DNA of 64,000 nucleotides from Loripinus fragilis (lineage: Eukaryota; Mollusca; Bivalvia; Lucinida; Lucinidae): positions 32,904,690 to 32,968,689 of the forward strand of contig OZ026530.1 in the NCBI GenBank assembly GCA_964019695.1, read 5' to 3'. A program made the position numbers and the translations under genes. Below the pieces are notes generated by a model that worked only from the letters and a program-made list of their open reading frames with translations, made no database searches and had not been told where the DNA came from. Positions 33,561 to 46,799 of this stretch are shown in pieces; position 1 is the first letter of the stretch, and each line of letters opens with the position of its first letter.

Positions 33561-36500
33561 TTCGCCTGATTATGACAACAAATGCAGAAATGTGCTGTAG
33601 ATTGACGTACTCTATATAAAGTAAGTTATCGTTAAGATTTTACTGACCTCTAAGACGTTTGCGTTGCACTAGCAACTCTGTCAGTAATTTGTACCTTGTA
33701 AAGATCATTTATTTGATTTTTACGCTAACTGATGGGTTTCTTTTTGGCGTCGTTGTCAATGACGTCAGGTAACGTCGATATTACTTCCTGTATATTTGTT
33801 TATATTACACTAGATAAAGGTCAATGTAGGCTGAAACGTAGTGTTAATAACTTATATTTAATTTTGGAGTTGTTCTCTGATACTTTGCTTATATAATGTG
33901 AATTCCAACTGGCATAAACATGTACTATTTGATCAGTTGTGATAATATTACTGGTAAAATGTTGTGCTTAGAGCATATACTCTGATTCCGAAATCTTAAA
34001 AGGTTACATACTTCTTCAAAATAATGTCAGTACAAGACAAGAACATGACGTCAGTACAAAAATGAAAAGTCTATTATAGTGAAAGCTTAAATGATATTAG
34101 ATAAGTAGATGCTTAAATACCCTCCTCATTCCCATTGCAAGGTGACATTGTACAATATGACTTTTTGAAACTACATTATATGATATGCAAACTAACACGT
34201 GCTAGCCCTCTGACCTATAACAGTCACGTTAACTACGTTACCATATTATAGTTTCAAGTCTGATTGTGCAAATACCAAATGTACCTTATTCTTGTTTATC
34301 GACATGCCCATTGCCTTAAAACGTTTATCTAAAAGCAGCAAACAAGCAGTATGCGTTCATAATTTCCTATGTTATTACGGTTATATATGTTACTTTCTTC
34401 AAATGCATTACGATTTAATGGGTGGTGTTGGAAATTATAATTTTCTGTACTCTTATTCTTTAAGCCACAAAATAATACATGTTAACTCTTTATCGGTTAC
34501 AGCGTTACCATACAATAGCCAAATTTACTCTGTTACCCTATAAAAAGGAGGGGATCTAATTTTGTGAAGCAGGAATACCATTTATGATGGTGAAATGCAT
34601 AACAATATAATTTTAAAGAGAATATTACACTTATCATCATTTCAGTGTGGTTCTTAACATTTTGTGAAGCATTTAAACAGAACCGTTATATGGTTTATTA
34701 TAGTCATTTGAAAGATATTGGGTTGTCACTTAGAAAAACCTCCCTAGCATTATCAGTATAATATGTTTATTGTAGCCAATGCTAAATGCTTGGACTACTC
34801 AAATAAAATATTGTAAATTCGTTAGGGGTTATTCTACCAATTAGACTTAGTCATATAGTGGAAATTTGTTTCAGATTATGATAATAAGTCAATCAAATGT
34901 GAATATCATCATTGATACAAATTTAAAGTATGTCTTTTTTAAAAACTATTTGCATATTTAAAATCAAACAAATAAGATTAAATGTAGTAACGGAAAGTAT
35001 CAATCAAAGAAGCAAGCCTATTTGATTTTGGTGCTTTGTAAATGAGTCTATTATTGACGACAGTGTTGATACTGAGCAGCGTGCCCTCTAAATACTGGTA
35101 TTTGCTAGAACAGTTATCGTGCTTCTTTTGGATCTGTACCCTGGCCAATTTAACATTTATTCTAATGTATAATACTCGTATTTTGTCATCACTACATTCT
35201 GTTCAGGTATATAAGCATGAATTACCTTGATTAAGTCAGATCTCATAACTGTACATTTTCTAAATATTTCATTTTCAATCTAACATTCTAAAAGATAATC
35301 TGAAATATATTTTTCAATAATTTGAATGTCACCTGATCCTGATAAAATTAAGCTAGAGATGATGATGGCTGCTAAAGTCTCTATTACGATTTGTATCGAT
35401 CTGTTTCATTGGATATGATTATATCTAATTAAGAAAATTTTACCCCCTTTCCCATCAATAAAATATTTTACTATACAGTATTATAAGTTGCACAAGTGGT
35501 CAGAAGTACTCATTTGATGTGATTGATAGTTTTGTTAATTGACCAACGAAACTATGCTGAATAGAAACTTACATAATTGAAAAGCTAAAGTTATGTATCA
35601 CCATCTGCATACGCAACTAGATATCAGGATACAAATTGATTCGGAGACGATTTCTTTAAACAACAACGTATTACATACATTTATAATGCATAGTATCTGA
35701 CTTACTCCCTCATACATTAGTGATAAGCAGGGTTATTATTTTACGGTATATGAACCTTAATATACATGGATCCATTTAAATGACCATGTTTACCCATAAT
35801 TTGAACAACTGTAAACTCATGCAAAACAATTGATTTTAAATAACTGATAAGAATTATTTCGATTTAACTTGAATTTCTCAGATAAATATAACAAATCTCT
35901 ATTCTCACCATAATGTTTAAGCTTTTGAGGCTCAATTATAAAGTGTCTTTGACAAAATTCTGGATAAAAAATAAGGCCTCATGATTATCTTTATAAAGTA
36001 ATATACGTTGTGTTAACAAATTTGACAGAAAATAGGAACATAACCTTTCTAAGTTTTGTTATTTGGTAGGTATCAATTTCTTTATTTTTGAATTTACAAT
36101 CTATCATTTTGGGCAAATCATTATTATAGTTATAAAAAAATCAAAAATACACATTTTGCAAATGTAAAAAGCATGTATAATAAATGCAGCCTAAATACCA
36201 ATTGATCTTTTTCCAGACAAACTGGTACCTTGACATCTATTTTACAAATTTTAAAACAATTAGTTTTAAGATAATATAAATATCATATGGCGTATAATAT
36301 AAGATATTAAGCAATATATATAGAGATATGACAATTGTAATATACGTTGCATTTTGCCATACAAACAACAAAATGATAGTCTAAACCAGCAATGATGTTG
36401 AGTTGACCTTTCGGTTTGCCTTATCAATATAAAGCTCATATATGGTGTTTAAATATTTTCATATAACACTACAAGCTTAATTTAAGAATATAGTAGTCTT

Positions 36501-38011
36501 ACCTTATTTAATAGTTTATTCAGGATTATCATATTTAACAATTTATAACTCTTAAAGATTTTGTGATAAAAACAAGCTGTGTGCAGTTATAAAATGGGAA
36601 ATATCTATTGGACATATATTTAACACATAAATGCTTACTAATAGGTAAGCCTGTCAAATGAAACTATTTAACAAGTTTCCAATAATTTTATAGGGAGGAG
36701 TTTAAGATGTAACGTAAATAACAGTACAATGGACCGAATATCCTTTATAAACATAAATATCTGTAAGGAATGAAATCTAGTTGTATATTTCATGAATGTA
36801 TGGCCAATGTGAATGATTCAAGTTCTACCTTAACAGTCTTATTCACATAATTTCTGAAAATAAAATGAGGGGTAACGTAGGTAACATGCCGTAACAGCCA
36901 AACGCCCAAATTGACAGAGTGCTAACATGTTTAAAAAACTAAGCTAGAAACATAAATTGTTGCTAACATTTGATTTTAATAGCAAGGCACGCGCAAATTT
37001 CCAGATTTATATTTCTGTACCAAATATTTTTCCTTGTATATAGACATCAAATCGACGTCAATTTGACGTATTGAAAGCCAAGTTGAATCATGTTTTCCTT
37101 TCATTTCTCCTATTGACGTTTTGATCCACTTCAACGCAATAAACAACACAAAATGTTATTACTTTAGGTGCATACAAAATTAGTAGATACAATCTTTGAA
37201 TATATGATTAGACGGTATATCATTTTAGACGTCACTGTGACGTAAATACTGCAAGTAAAAGTTGCAACATCTTTTTACCTAAATAAAATATATTTCTCTA
37301 CGGGAAAATCGATAGGAATTACTTATACCAAAAATGCACACAGGAGCCAAACTTCGACACTGCGCCCTTCACTACAAAATCAATGATCAAGATCAAAGGC
37401 ACTTAAGATCTAAGTTAGGTTAAAGAAGCAAATTTCCCTCCCATTTTCTCCCCGAGAGTGTCCACAATAATGATGTAAAAATTACAAAAAAGGTTTCCGA
37501 CTTCCGTCATGACCTTGAATGCAATTGTCGAGGCCAAACAAAATAAAATCTGATATATGGATCATTAAACTTTTTATGTTTTTATGTTTATATTTTGCAC
37601 TATGATTGTCAATGGATTTTAGATGAAAACACATTTTTCGAATTGCCACACTTGCCTTGGGATGAAACATCAATGTAAGGTCCAATATACGTAAAATCAG
37701 GCTGTTTAGATTGATATGCCAATGTTATACATTATCGAGGGAGAATATTCATGTTTGGCACAGATGTGCAGATGAGTTTAAAGCATATTTAGCATTTTTA
37801 TCATATGCCGTCGCGTCTGAGTGTGAAATAACACCATGCAATAAAATCGATAAACCACTAGTGGTTTATAGATTTACGGGAACCATTATGACGTCCATAA
37901 CAACGTTGTGTACATGATAACAAAATTATGACGTTTTTACACCAGAAATGAGACTTCAAAGTGATTTTAATGCCATATGATAAATAGAATCTAACATTCG
38001 TGCTCTTGTAT
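33561..38011. other. AT-rich intergenic DNA, almost featureless
   Basis: No coding sequence recognised. Two small items: a Penelope-tail-like phrase 'gataaaggtcaatgtaggct' followed by 'gaaacgtag' (33813-33842), and a perfect 20 bp palindrome at 37850-37869 centred on ACTAGT. Confidence 0.4.
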
Positions 38012-38112
38012 TATTGAATTTATTAAACTCGTTGCGAAAAAGAAATAAAATGCTCGGCAAGCCTCGCATTTTATCTCTTTTCCCCAACTCGTTTAATAAA
38101 TTCAATAAAACA
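38012..38112. repeat. Inverted repeat of about 100 bp
   Basis: 'attgaatttattaaactcgt' returns inverted as 'actcgtttaataaattcaat', with 'aaaatgc' and 'gcatttt' inside. Confidence 0.8.
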
Positions 38113-38272
38113 TGAGCACTCGTGTAAGATCCTCTATGTATTCAAGGCATTGCGTCTAAGCCAAAGGTCAATTTACCAGCCATTCCACCAAAACTGATAC
38201 AAATACAAAACGGAAAATGGTGAAAAATTAACTTTTCTGGATATGCATGCTTTTGATGTCAGGGAACTGTCT

Positions 38273-38689
38273 CACACTGGTAAATGTATACGTCGATTTG
38301 GTGGTATTTACGCGTATTGCCGGTACTTCATAGACCGGAAGTGGTAGATATTGGTGTAAATACTATATAGAAAAACATGCCATATGCCTAAAGGACTATA
38401 GAATGAGATCATTTTTAAGTATTAAGTATGTGTATGGCGATGAATGTAAGCATTTAGGAATAGATTCGAGTACCGATCATCCAGATCGGTACTCGAATCT
38501 ATTCCGAAATGCTTACATAAATCGCCATGTGCATGCCGAATTCTTAAAAATGATCTCATTCTATAGTCCTTTAGGCATATGGCATGATTTTCTATGTAGT
38601 TTTAACACCAATATCTACCACTTACGGTCTATGAAGTACCAGCAATACGCGTAAATACCACCAAATCGACGTATACATTTACCAGTGTG
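38273..38689. mobile_element. Giant palindromic MITE, first copy, 5 bp target duplication
   Basis: Nearly the whole 417 bp element is one inverted repeat. It starts CACACTGGTAAATG and ends with the complement. Arms of about 200 bases pair with few mismatches down to a short centre, GATCATCCAGATC, near 38475-38487. Both sides carry the direct repeat TGTCT (38268-38272 and 38690-38694), the mark of insertion. No coding capacity is seen. Confidence 0.92.
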
Positions 38690-41538
38690 TGTCTATTACC
38701 TCTTTAATAACGTATATGAACATAACCAACACCATTTGCATCGTTGATTAGTGACAGAAGTTCAAAAACGGAACATTTGTGTAAAAGGTACAGAGCATAT
38801 GGTATGGTTATTTAGATTTGCATGTACACTGTTATGATTATCTTTAAACTGTACATTCAAGCCTATGTTTGATTGTATATTAAATCGTGTATATAATGCG
38901 ATGAAACATCCATAAACTAGAATTATATCTGATGTCATTGCCTTTTTGGAGTAAATCGAGAGGACAAAATTAACATGGTGCATCAAAGTATCATTATCAT
39001 GATATGAACATATAAGTGTCCTTTCAATAAGCATTTAAAGTCTTGTTATGGAAAAAAGATGTTAAGGAGGCATAGCGACATGAGAAAATTTTCCTTACCA
39101 CATGCTATACACAATTGATTTTGATTGTTATCCATTAATCTATTTGTTTCAAACAAACCACAATACAATCAAATATGATTGCTATCTATACTATGCACAA
39201 AAAGTTTAGCAATTTTTTATGTTTCGCATCTTTATGTGCTCATCTTTGTGCAATGTTGGGCAATTTTAAATGCAATGATGAGAACAGGATCTTAGGCAAA
39301 TGAAACCACGAATTTACAGACGCCATGTTTTAAATATGCATTTGGGAAGAGCTAGAATTGCAGGAGGGGTCAGTAAACAAAAATGACATTCATTGTAAGT
39401 AATGCTAAATGATAAGCATGTGGTTTTTCGTTTGGTGGTCTTACATCTTCCTTATGCATCATACGCCTATAAAAACTATTGGTTGTGTGACAGATGTGAT
39501 AGAAATTACTTGCTGAAAAAAATCAGCTGCCATCAATGACGTCAAAACGTAGTCATTATTTGATTACACTTCTAATGGTTATTGGCGTGCCAATTCAACA
39601 GAGACTCAGTTTACAAAGATAGCATAGGCTTACAATGTAATTGATCTTATGGTTGATTAAAACTTTAGTTGCCGGAAAATGGTGTGACGCATTTGCGAGA
39701 TAATGGTGACGTTAGATTTCATCTTTCGGCTCGTGCTCTATAGCGGTGAAGATGTTTCATTCAACATTATTTTTCTGAATGTGTTGGAAGGCATAATACA
39801 GTTTCACTTGTCATTGTGGTTCAAGAAAAACCGACTAGAAAGACCATTTAAAGGCGATAGCGTAAATGCATTAATGAAAACGTCAAATTGTGAAAACTTT
39901 GTCCTTTGTTTCTCTTAGACAGTTCAGAAAATTGCAGCATTTGCTATGCTTTTTTGGTTTCAGTGACCAAACAATCCCTTGAAAATGTTTTTGGCTTCCC
40001 CCAATGATCAAAAATACCCACGTTACCCGTTAGCCTTAAAACTTAACGTCACTTTAGCACGGCCGCTGCGTTTGGTAATTCCATATTCTTTTAAATGGAA
40101 ATTGTCAGATGTTCGGCGCTTGTATCTTCATGACAGCAAATGAAACTTGAGATCTGATGTGGATGGGCTAACTGATACAAAACAATTGCTAAACTTATTG
40201 TGCATAGTATACATTCAGAGATGTTTGTTTTATAAATATAAGCGTTACGGAAGCATACATTTTTAATTGTGACATTTCTATTATGGCTCTGTTTGCAATG
40301 TTTTCGAGCAACTGTGAATAGTAAGCTATCTCCGTTTGATATTTTGTTTATCTTTAATCATTTGAACCAGTGCATGAGATTTCCAACAATGAAGTATGTG
40401 CGACCAGCAAAGCCACAGATCAGCCTGCGCATACGCGCAGTCTGATCAGAGCCTTTGTTAGTCGCTTGAATATTTGGTTTATTTCGCTGTTTAACTAAAA
40501 TTGGAAGTTAGAGTACGGTTTTAAGCTCCTCCTTCGTCGTTATTTTAGGGTGTCTGATTTAAGCATCAGCAAAGATCAAAGAAAAAAGCATCGGCCATGC
40601 TACAAAGTATTTGAGAGGACGGATATATTTAGTTAAAAACATCAATGTTAATAATAAAAAAGAAACATCTATATGAATGAAATCGTATCTCATCAGGCTT
40701 AATAAGTCTACATCACGTACCTGTAGTGAAATATATATGTTTGTGGTGTCTTACTGTGAGTTTGTTACTTTCCCATTGGTATCCTGGGTCAGGTGTGGTA
40801 CTTGATTGTATCGATTCCTGATCTTTACCCCCTTTCTTACTTTCAGTATCCAATTCAATAATAGTTACGGCTGCATACTTTGAGACACACTCGTCGTTGA
40901 TGATTATAACTAATGTACACCTTATGACCCAATTATAAGCCTTTGTCTACAATTCTTTTGAAAGGAACAAAAATTATTTGCGGAGAAAATGGGACGACTT
41001 TTAGATTCACTGAATAAAATTATACCAAATTTCTACAAAAATAGATTGGCAACATTGCAAATTTGGCTATTTGCAAAATACTTTGCTGCTATTCAAATTT
41101 GTTTTAAATTACAAACCAATGCTTGGGGTTCTTGGACTTGTATGATTTTAGAGACTTCAAGCATGTTTAAGCAGGAATAAGAATAGAAATAGTGGAGACA
41201 CGGTACTTTCAAACATGAGTCAATTTTGGTGGAATGGCTGCCATGTCAATGTAAATACTTAAAATCTGTCTATATGATTTGTAATGCCAACACATTTAGA
41301 GGTAAGTTGTTCATGTTTAATTAGACTGATCAAGCTTGGTAATAAAGGACCGGCACAAGAGAAGTGTGTACATTTTGTAAATGTACTTATCGCATCTGCA
41401 AGCCGTAAAGCCTCGGGAGAGCATATGCTTTCGCACAGTCTCGTCAGAGCCTTCATTTCTCGCATACATAAAATGTGAAAGTAGTGAAAAACTTTAGACC
41501 TAACATTAGACCGCTCAGTAGCCTCTCTGGATATGGAC
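38690..41538. other. Intergenic DNA with two repeat fragments
   Basis: No gene recognised. 40380-40480 is a partial MITE of the TTTCCAACAATG family ('cgaccagcaaagccacagat'). 40735-40850 is a Penelope-like 3' end. Confidence 0.4.
40735..40850 (+). mobile_element. Penelope-like 3' terminal fragment
   Basis: 'gtggtgtcttactgtgagtt', 'cccattggtatcctgggtca' and 'gattgtatcgattcctgatc' match the complement of 5878-5945 closely. Confidence 0.75.
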
Positions 41539-41957
41539 CACACTGGTAAATTTATATGTCAATTTGCTGGTATTTACGCGTATTGCCGGTACTTCATAGA
41601 CCGGAATTGGTAGATATTGGTGATAATACTATATAGAAAAAACATGCCATATGCCTAAAGGACTATAGAATTAGATCATTTTTAAGTATTCAGTATGTGC
41701 ATGGCGATTAATGTAAGCACTTAGGAATAGATTCGAGTACCGATCTGGATGATCGGTACTCGAATCTATACCTAAATGCTTACATAAATCGCCATGTGCA
41801 TGCCTAATACTCAAAAAATGATCTGATTATATAGTCCTTTAGGCATATGACATGTTTTCTATATATGATTAAACACCAATATCTACCACTTCCGGTCTAT
41901 GAAGTACCGGCAATACGCGTAAATACCAGCAAATCGACATATGCATTTACCAGTGTG
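41539..41957. mobile_element. Giant palindromic MITE, second copy, 5 bp target duplication
   Basis: 419 bp, the same family as 38273-38689. It begins CACACTGGTAAAT and ends with the complement. The direct flanking repeat is TGGAC (41534-41538 and 41958-41962). The short asymmetric centre reads GATCTGGATGATC, the exact reverse complement of the first copy's centre, so the two copies sit in opposite orientation. Confidence 0.92.
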
Positions 41958-42352
41958 TGGACGCATTTTCATTTAAATGAGGCGTTTGCGCATACATGTG
42001 ATAAGTATCAACATCTCATGTCCTTTTACGATATATAATTTGGATAAAAGGATCATTCAGAAAAAGAGAACCTACAAGCTTTGAAAACAGTAGACTCGTT
42101 TTTTTGAACCTGTTCAAGAGAATAAATGTTAATTGCAACGACTATCATGCCTCCTAGCACCGGGTTCTAGCACAAAGCAGGCTTAAGCATGTTTGCTCTT
42201 GAAGGACCAGATCAACGTGATAGCAGTGTAGGGGAAGACGTTTTACCACCACAACGCGGGACAACGACAGTACTTGTTATCTCGAAATATTCACAGTATT
42301 ATGACTCACTACAAGCCTCCAGATAAAGAGTGCGTACCAAAAGGGATGTTAA

Positions 42353-42591
42353 CCCTTAAAGCGCCAATCGCAGTAAAAGTCGTCTGCTTTTCTCGTCTGC
42401 TGAAATGTTTAAGAAGCCTCTATGGCAAACAATGTGGACCCAGATCAGACTGCTCCTATTGGAGTAGTCTCTTCTGGGTACACGCTGTTTGCTTCTATAC
42501 TTAAATTGTTAGTAATGTTAGGCAATTATTTGCAGCAGACGACTTCAGCAGACGACATTTTCATATGCATTTTTTCTTGGCGCTTTAAGGG
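42353..42591. mobile_element. piggyBac-like MITE, TTAA-flanked
   Basis: TTAA (42349-42352) precedes CCCTTAAAGCGCCAA. The right end is the exact complement followed by TTAA (42592-42595). The inverted ends match over 15 bases. TTAA duplication with CCC/GGG ends is typical of piggyBac-type elements. Inside are paired 'gtcgtctgc' and 'gcagacgac' words. No coding capacity is seen. Confidence 0.85.
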
Positions 42592-42596
42592 TTAAC

Positions 42597-44149
42597 GATA
42601 CTCAAAAGAGCCGTCTCAATTAGACGCTTTATTTGAGCATCCAAAATTTATGTTTAAACTGCTGAGTAAGAAAATAATAACACTTTTCTACGGTGAAGTT
42701 TTGCTTAGCTGGTAATTATTCATGTGCAGACTTCTATATTATGCGTTAATTTGTAATCTTTGTTTGACCCTATGATACGGAGGTTGCGCAATGTACCTGT
42801 AGTGAGATTAGCAAGAAATCAGCAAATTTCAAAAATAACTTCCTAGTTGGGAAAAGCTAGTTATATATCAAACATGATAACCTGTGAACCTCTATCTTTG
42901 ATAATATACAAGCCTACTAAACGCGTCGAAACTCACACGCTGATCGAATATGAAATTCAGCTGCGTTAGGAATAGAATGTCACACAATAGTCTATGTGTT
43001 CCTACTTTTGTAGCATAAATACGAGCTCAGAAACTTTTCTTATTATGCATGTTATGTCTTATTAACTTTCCGTATAAATTCCCAACGGAGTCGGGAACTG
43101 GAACCTTTTTATAGGTGAAAAGTAAATCTGAGGAAACGAGAGAACATTTTGGCTTCTAATACAACAAAGGTTAAAATACATAGGTTTTTGTATGACATTC
43201 CCCGATTTTGGATTCTCTTCCTAGGACAGTTGTATATCAAGTTCACAAGCGGTTGATCATCATAGCGTTTAAACACAACATCTACTGTTTTATGAATCCC
43301 TTGAAACATTGGTTTCAATACAAAGGCAATCAGGTTATATATAGTTCAGGGTCAATTAAACCCACCGTGCACCCCCAGGACAATTTTTCATCGGTGTCAA
43401 ACTGTTCAATAAGACCCCAAAATGCAAAACAAGGTCGGCCTAAAAATGGATTGTGTCTTACCGCTTGCAGTAGCGTTGAAAATAAGCCGGTGGCATTACT
43501 TTTGATCCCATCCTCGTATTTGCTCATCTATTAATGTGCACTAAAGATTTTTTTCTTTGATGTTATTAAATAGCGCGGTTTTAATGAACATCCAAGCCGC
43601 TTATATAAGGTTTTTTTTGTTGAACGTCCTACCACCTCTGTAATTTTGTCCCGTTCCGTCTGTCTACCTATCTGTATTTTCTGTGTCTCTGTATGCACTA
43701 GCGTACCATATTAGATAAGCAGACTGACATAAACGAGTTATACAAATAGGGATATCAAAATCCCCCCTCACACCCCCACACACACACGGCATGAAAGGCA
43801 TCTGTATTCAAAACACAAACAGAAACATTAAATTTCACATTGTATTATATCGTTGTGTTTATTTAGTCTGGCATAAAGGAGTGGTTGTGTGGTCAATAAG
43901 CGCTCTCAATCATGGAAAGGGCCAATGACTACCAAGTGAGGAGGTTTATTTCGCAGTATGCACATTTGTTAACTTTTTATTCCTTATTTTCTTTTCTTTC
44001 ACAACCGTTAGTATACAATTGGAAATGACAGAAACAGCGATGACTAGGCTACACGCCAATATACAGCCACCTTCAAAACCATCTGAGCGCTGATGTAATT
44101 TATTTTATGTAAGAATATACAATGAAAGTCAGTGAAGCGTTTCGCTTTA
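42597..44149. other. Intergenic DNA, no supported gene
   Basis: Starts with a decayed copy of the 'ctcaaaagaaccgtctc' hairpin family (42597-42665). Two adjoining minus-strand open frames (43109-43318, 43330-43527) have no family I recognise. Confidence 0.35.
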
Positions 44150-44520
44150 GGTACTACTGCCCTGTCAGCCAAGAGTGACAGTGACGTCATGTTTTGTTTA
44201 CAAAGTTATCAGGGACTTAGAATCGATAGATCACCTGTGTATTGATCCTATCCGCAGGATAGGATTGATTCACAAGTGATCTACCGATTCGCGTTAATTT
44301 AAGTGAAGTGTAAACGTTACTGGAGTAAAGCCCTTCAAATGGAACACTTTTTTTTGGCAATAACATTAAATCTAAAATGGGAATTTTAAATCTAATTCGA
44401 AAAATATATTTTAACCAAAAAACCCTAACCAAAAATATTTTTTGAAGTTTGTATACGTTTTCATAAATGCTAGGATAGGATGGAATTTTAACATTCTTAA
44501 TATTTGTGCCAAATAACATT
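44150..44520 (-). repeat. Dispersed repeat, copy 1
   Basis: Shares with 45290-45590 a phrase translating as YKLQKIF...VFWLKY, one translating as SVPFE.LY.S, and a nucleotide block with 'tgacgtcactgtcac'. A hairpin of about 70 bp at 44219-44291 (arms around 'gaatcgatagatca' and 'tgatctaccgattc') sits inside this copy. Confidence 0.55.
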
Positions 44521-45289
44521 CCATTCTTGTACCTTGAGCGATATGGATCAATGACTATCAGTTGAATATAAAACCATGTATATACTAATATAAAACACTT
44601 TACAATGCATCACTGGGTTTTAAATGTAGCTGTATATTGGTGTTCGTTGCTGTTTATCGGCATAGTCAACAATATTTCAGTTATCTAACCATGTCACAAA
44701 GACGGTGACACAAACGAAAGGCTACCTCTATAGATGCCTACTAACCAAAATGCCCTGTTATTTGGAAGCGCACATTTGCCTAGCTATTCAATGAAGGAGT
44801 CTGCTTATTGATCTCACCACTCCCATGTGAAAACATGCATATTTTCCATCATATAAAGAAGCAGTAAAAGTTAAATATAAAATGAAATGTAATACATGTA
44901 AGTGCCCGTACATCTGTGATCTTATTCGTATTTTCAGGCCTGTGCATATCTAGTTGTACGCTCGCACATACAGACACATGAACAATCATACAATAAGGTA
45001 GCCAGACGGAAGCAGCCTTAATGATGGTGCTTGGTAGGCATGAAACGCGTTAATAACCCATTATCCGTAGAACTATATAAGCAGCTTGGATTGCATCGTA
45101 AACCGCACCATTTGATGTTACAAAATAATTGTCAGCTGTAATCTCTAATGGAGATTTTATAGCTGAGCAAATACTATGATATCTAGGTGTATTGCACTGA
45201 CAGTACAAAAATGGGTACTAAACGGGTATTTTCATTACAACAAAAACTAAGTTATTTATTTTTACAAGATATCATTTTGTAAATTTTAA

Positions 45290-45590
45290 GGGTGAAGAAA
45301 CCTTCATGTAAAATTTTAAAAACGAAAAACTGTGTTCCATTTGAGGTGCAATATACCAGTAGTGTTTTACTGAGCAACTGTAAACAAAGTATTACGTCAC
45401 CGTCACTTTTGGGTGGCTTGACAGTAGAAGGTAATATAACGAAGCGTAAAACAATAAGAAAACAAGCTGAAATTTCATCCTATCACAGCATGTATGTATG
45501 CAAACTTCAAAAAATATTTTCTATTAAGGTTTTTTGGTTTAAATATAGTTTTCTTATTGAGTTTCAAATCCACATATATGATAGATAGAG
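45290..45590 (+). repeat. Dispersed repeat, copy 2, blocks in a different order
   Basis: Holds the same three blocks as 44150-44520 but in the order VPFE, tgacg block, KLQKIF, unlike copy 1. See the finding on permuted order. Confidence 0.5.
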
Positions 45591-45602
45591 GATATTCAAA
45601 AT

Positions 45603-45732
45603 TTTGGAATGAATATGCCATTTATTTCATCAAGTGAAGCAAAACATGCATATTTCATGAGTGGCGAAGCCACGAATAAAATTTACATTTTCTCGCTTCA
45701 CGAGATGAAATAATTGGCATATTCATTCCAAA
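45603..45732. repeat. Inverted repeat of 130 bp
   Basis: 'ttggaatgaatatgcca' (45604-45620) returns inverted at 45715-45731. Inner arms around 'tttcatca' and 'cgtggctt' also pair roughly. Probably a small MITE. Confidence 0.8.
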
Positions 45733-46799
45733 AAAAAATGAATTTTCTTTTTATTATATACAATTTTAAGCGTGACAGATTTTTTTTACACTAAATGACG
45801 TCATATACGTTCGCAGATTACGTAATATTAATGATGACATTGCATAACGTGCAATGTCGACCAAACTGAAAGCATAGGAGCAGGAGTAGAGAAAGTGAAA
45901 ATTTCGGCAAGTCCTGACAAATTAATTACCAAAATTTTCCTTGCGATCCAACAAAGAAAATGAATACCCACACTTTGCGTTTTGTCCACTAATAAGAAAG
46001 TTACAGGCGTTTGAACTTCTGCAGTGGGCTCAAGGATGTCAATGGAGAAAGCAGAGGGCATCCAATTTTACCAGTTAAATACAACTTATATTTTCACTGC
46101 AGTGAAATACAGCTTTTTATATTTTCACGGCTGTGAAATACAGCTTTTTTAAAATATGCATTATATTTAATAAATAATTTCCTGTATTTCATTGCTTTGT
46201 AAAATGTTATTTTCAAAAACAGTGTCTCATTTAATGGACTATAAAAGTAGTACCAAATTGAAGACCAGACACAGACAAATTTATTACACGGTCTTATATA
46301 CAAATTGTTTTTTTTTTGCATGATTTGCGTAGTCATGAATATTAATAAAACGTAAAATCATTGAAACACAATATAAGCTGCTTTCATCTATAAATTATCA
46401 TTGTTGTATGTTTTATATCATCAGATTTACAATTTGACAATCCAGTAATCTTATATTGTCCTATATGAATATCATCACAAGTCATCCAAATTGACCCGGG
46501 GTGGTGGGGGGAGCAACGTCTACAGCCATCCTTAGGTCTATTTTTACCATTTATGCTTTATGCAAAAAATGGAGGAAATAGTTGTCGTACCAGATATATA
46601 TATAAAGTAGGGCAGAAATACTTATCACTGTATTTCATGTTTGTGTAAATGGTTGTTTTCTTCTCAAAGCTTCATCCAGCGTGTCACAGTGATGCAAAAG
46701 GAATCAAACCAGAAAGTAATCTAAATGACTGATAAGCACACTACTGAGTACTCAAAATCTGTATGTTGGGGTGTAAAGTAATGTTTGTGATATGTGTAC
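45733..46799. other. No recognisable gene
   Basis: A short direct repeat 'atattttcac.g..gtgaaat' with 'acagctttt' lies at 46090-46150. No gene recognised. Confidence 0.35.

Noticed and set aside
43109..43527. Two adjoining minus-strand open frames
   Set aside because: No recognisable family or splice signals; composition not clearly coding.
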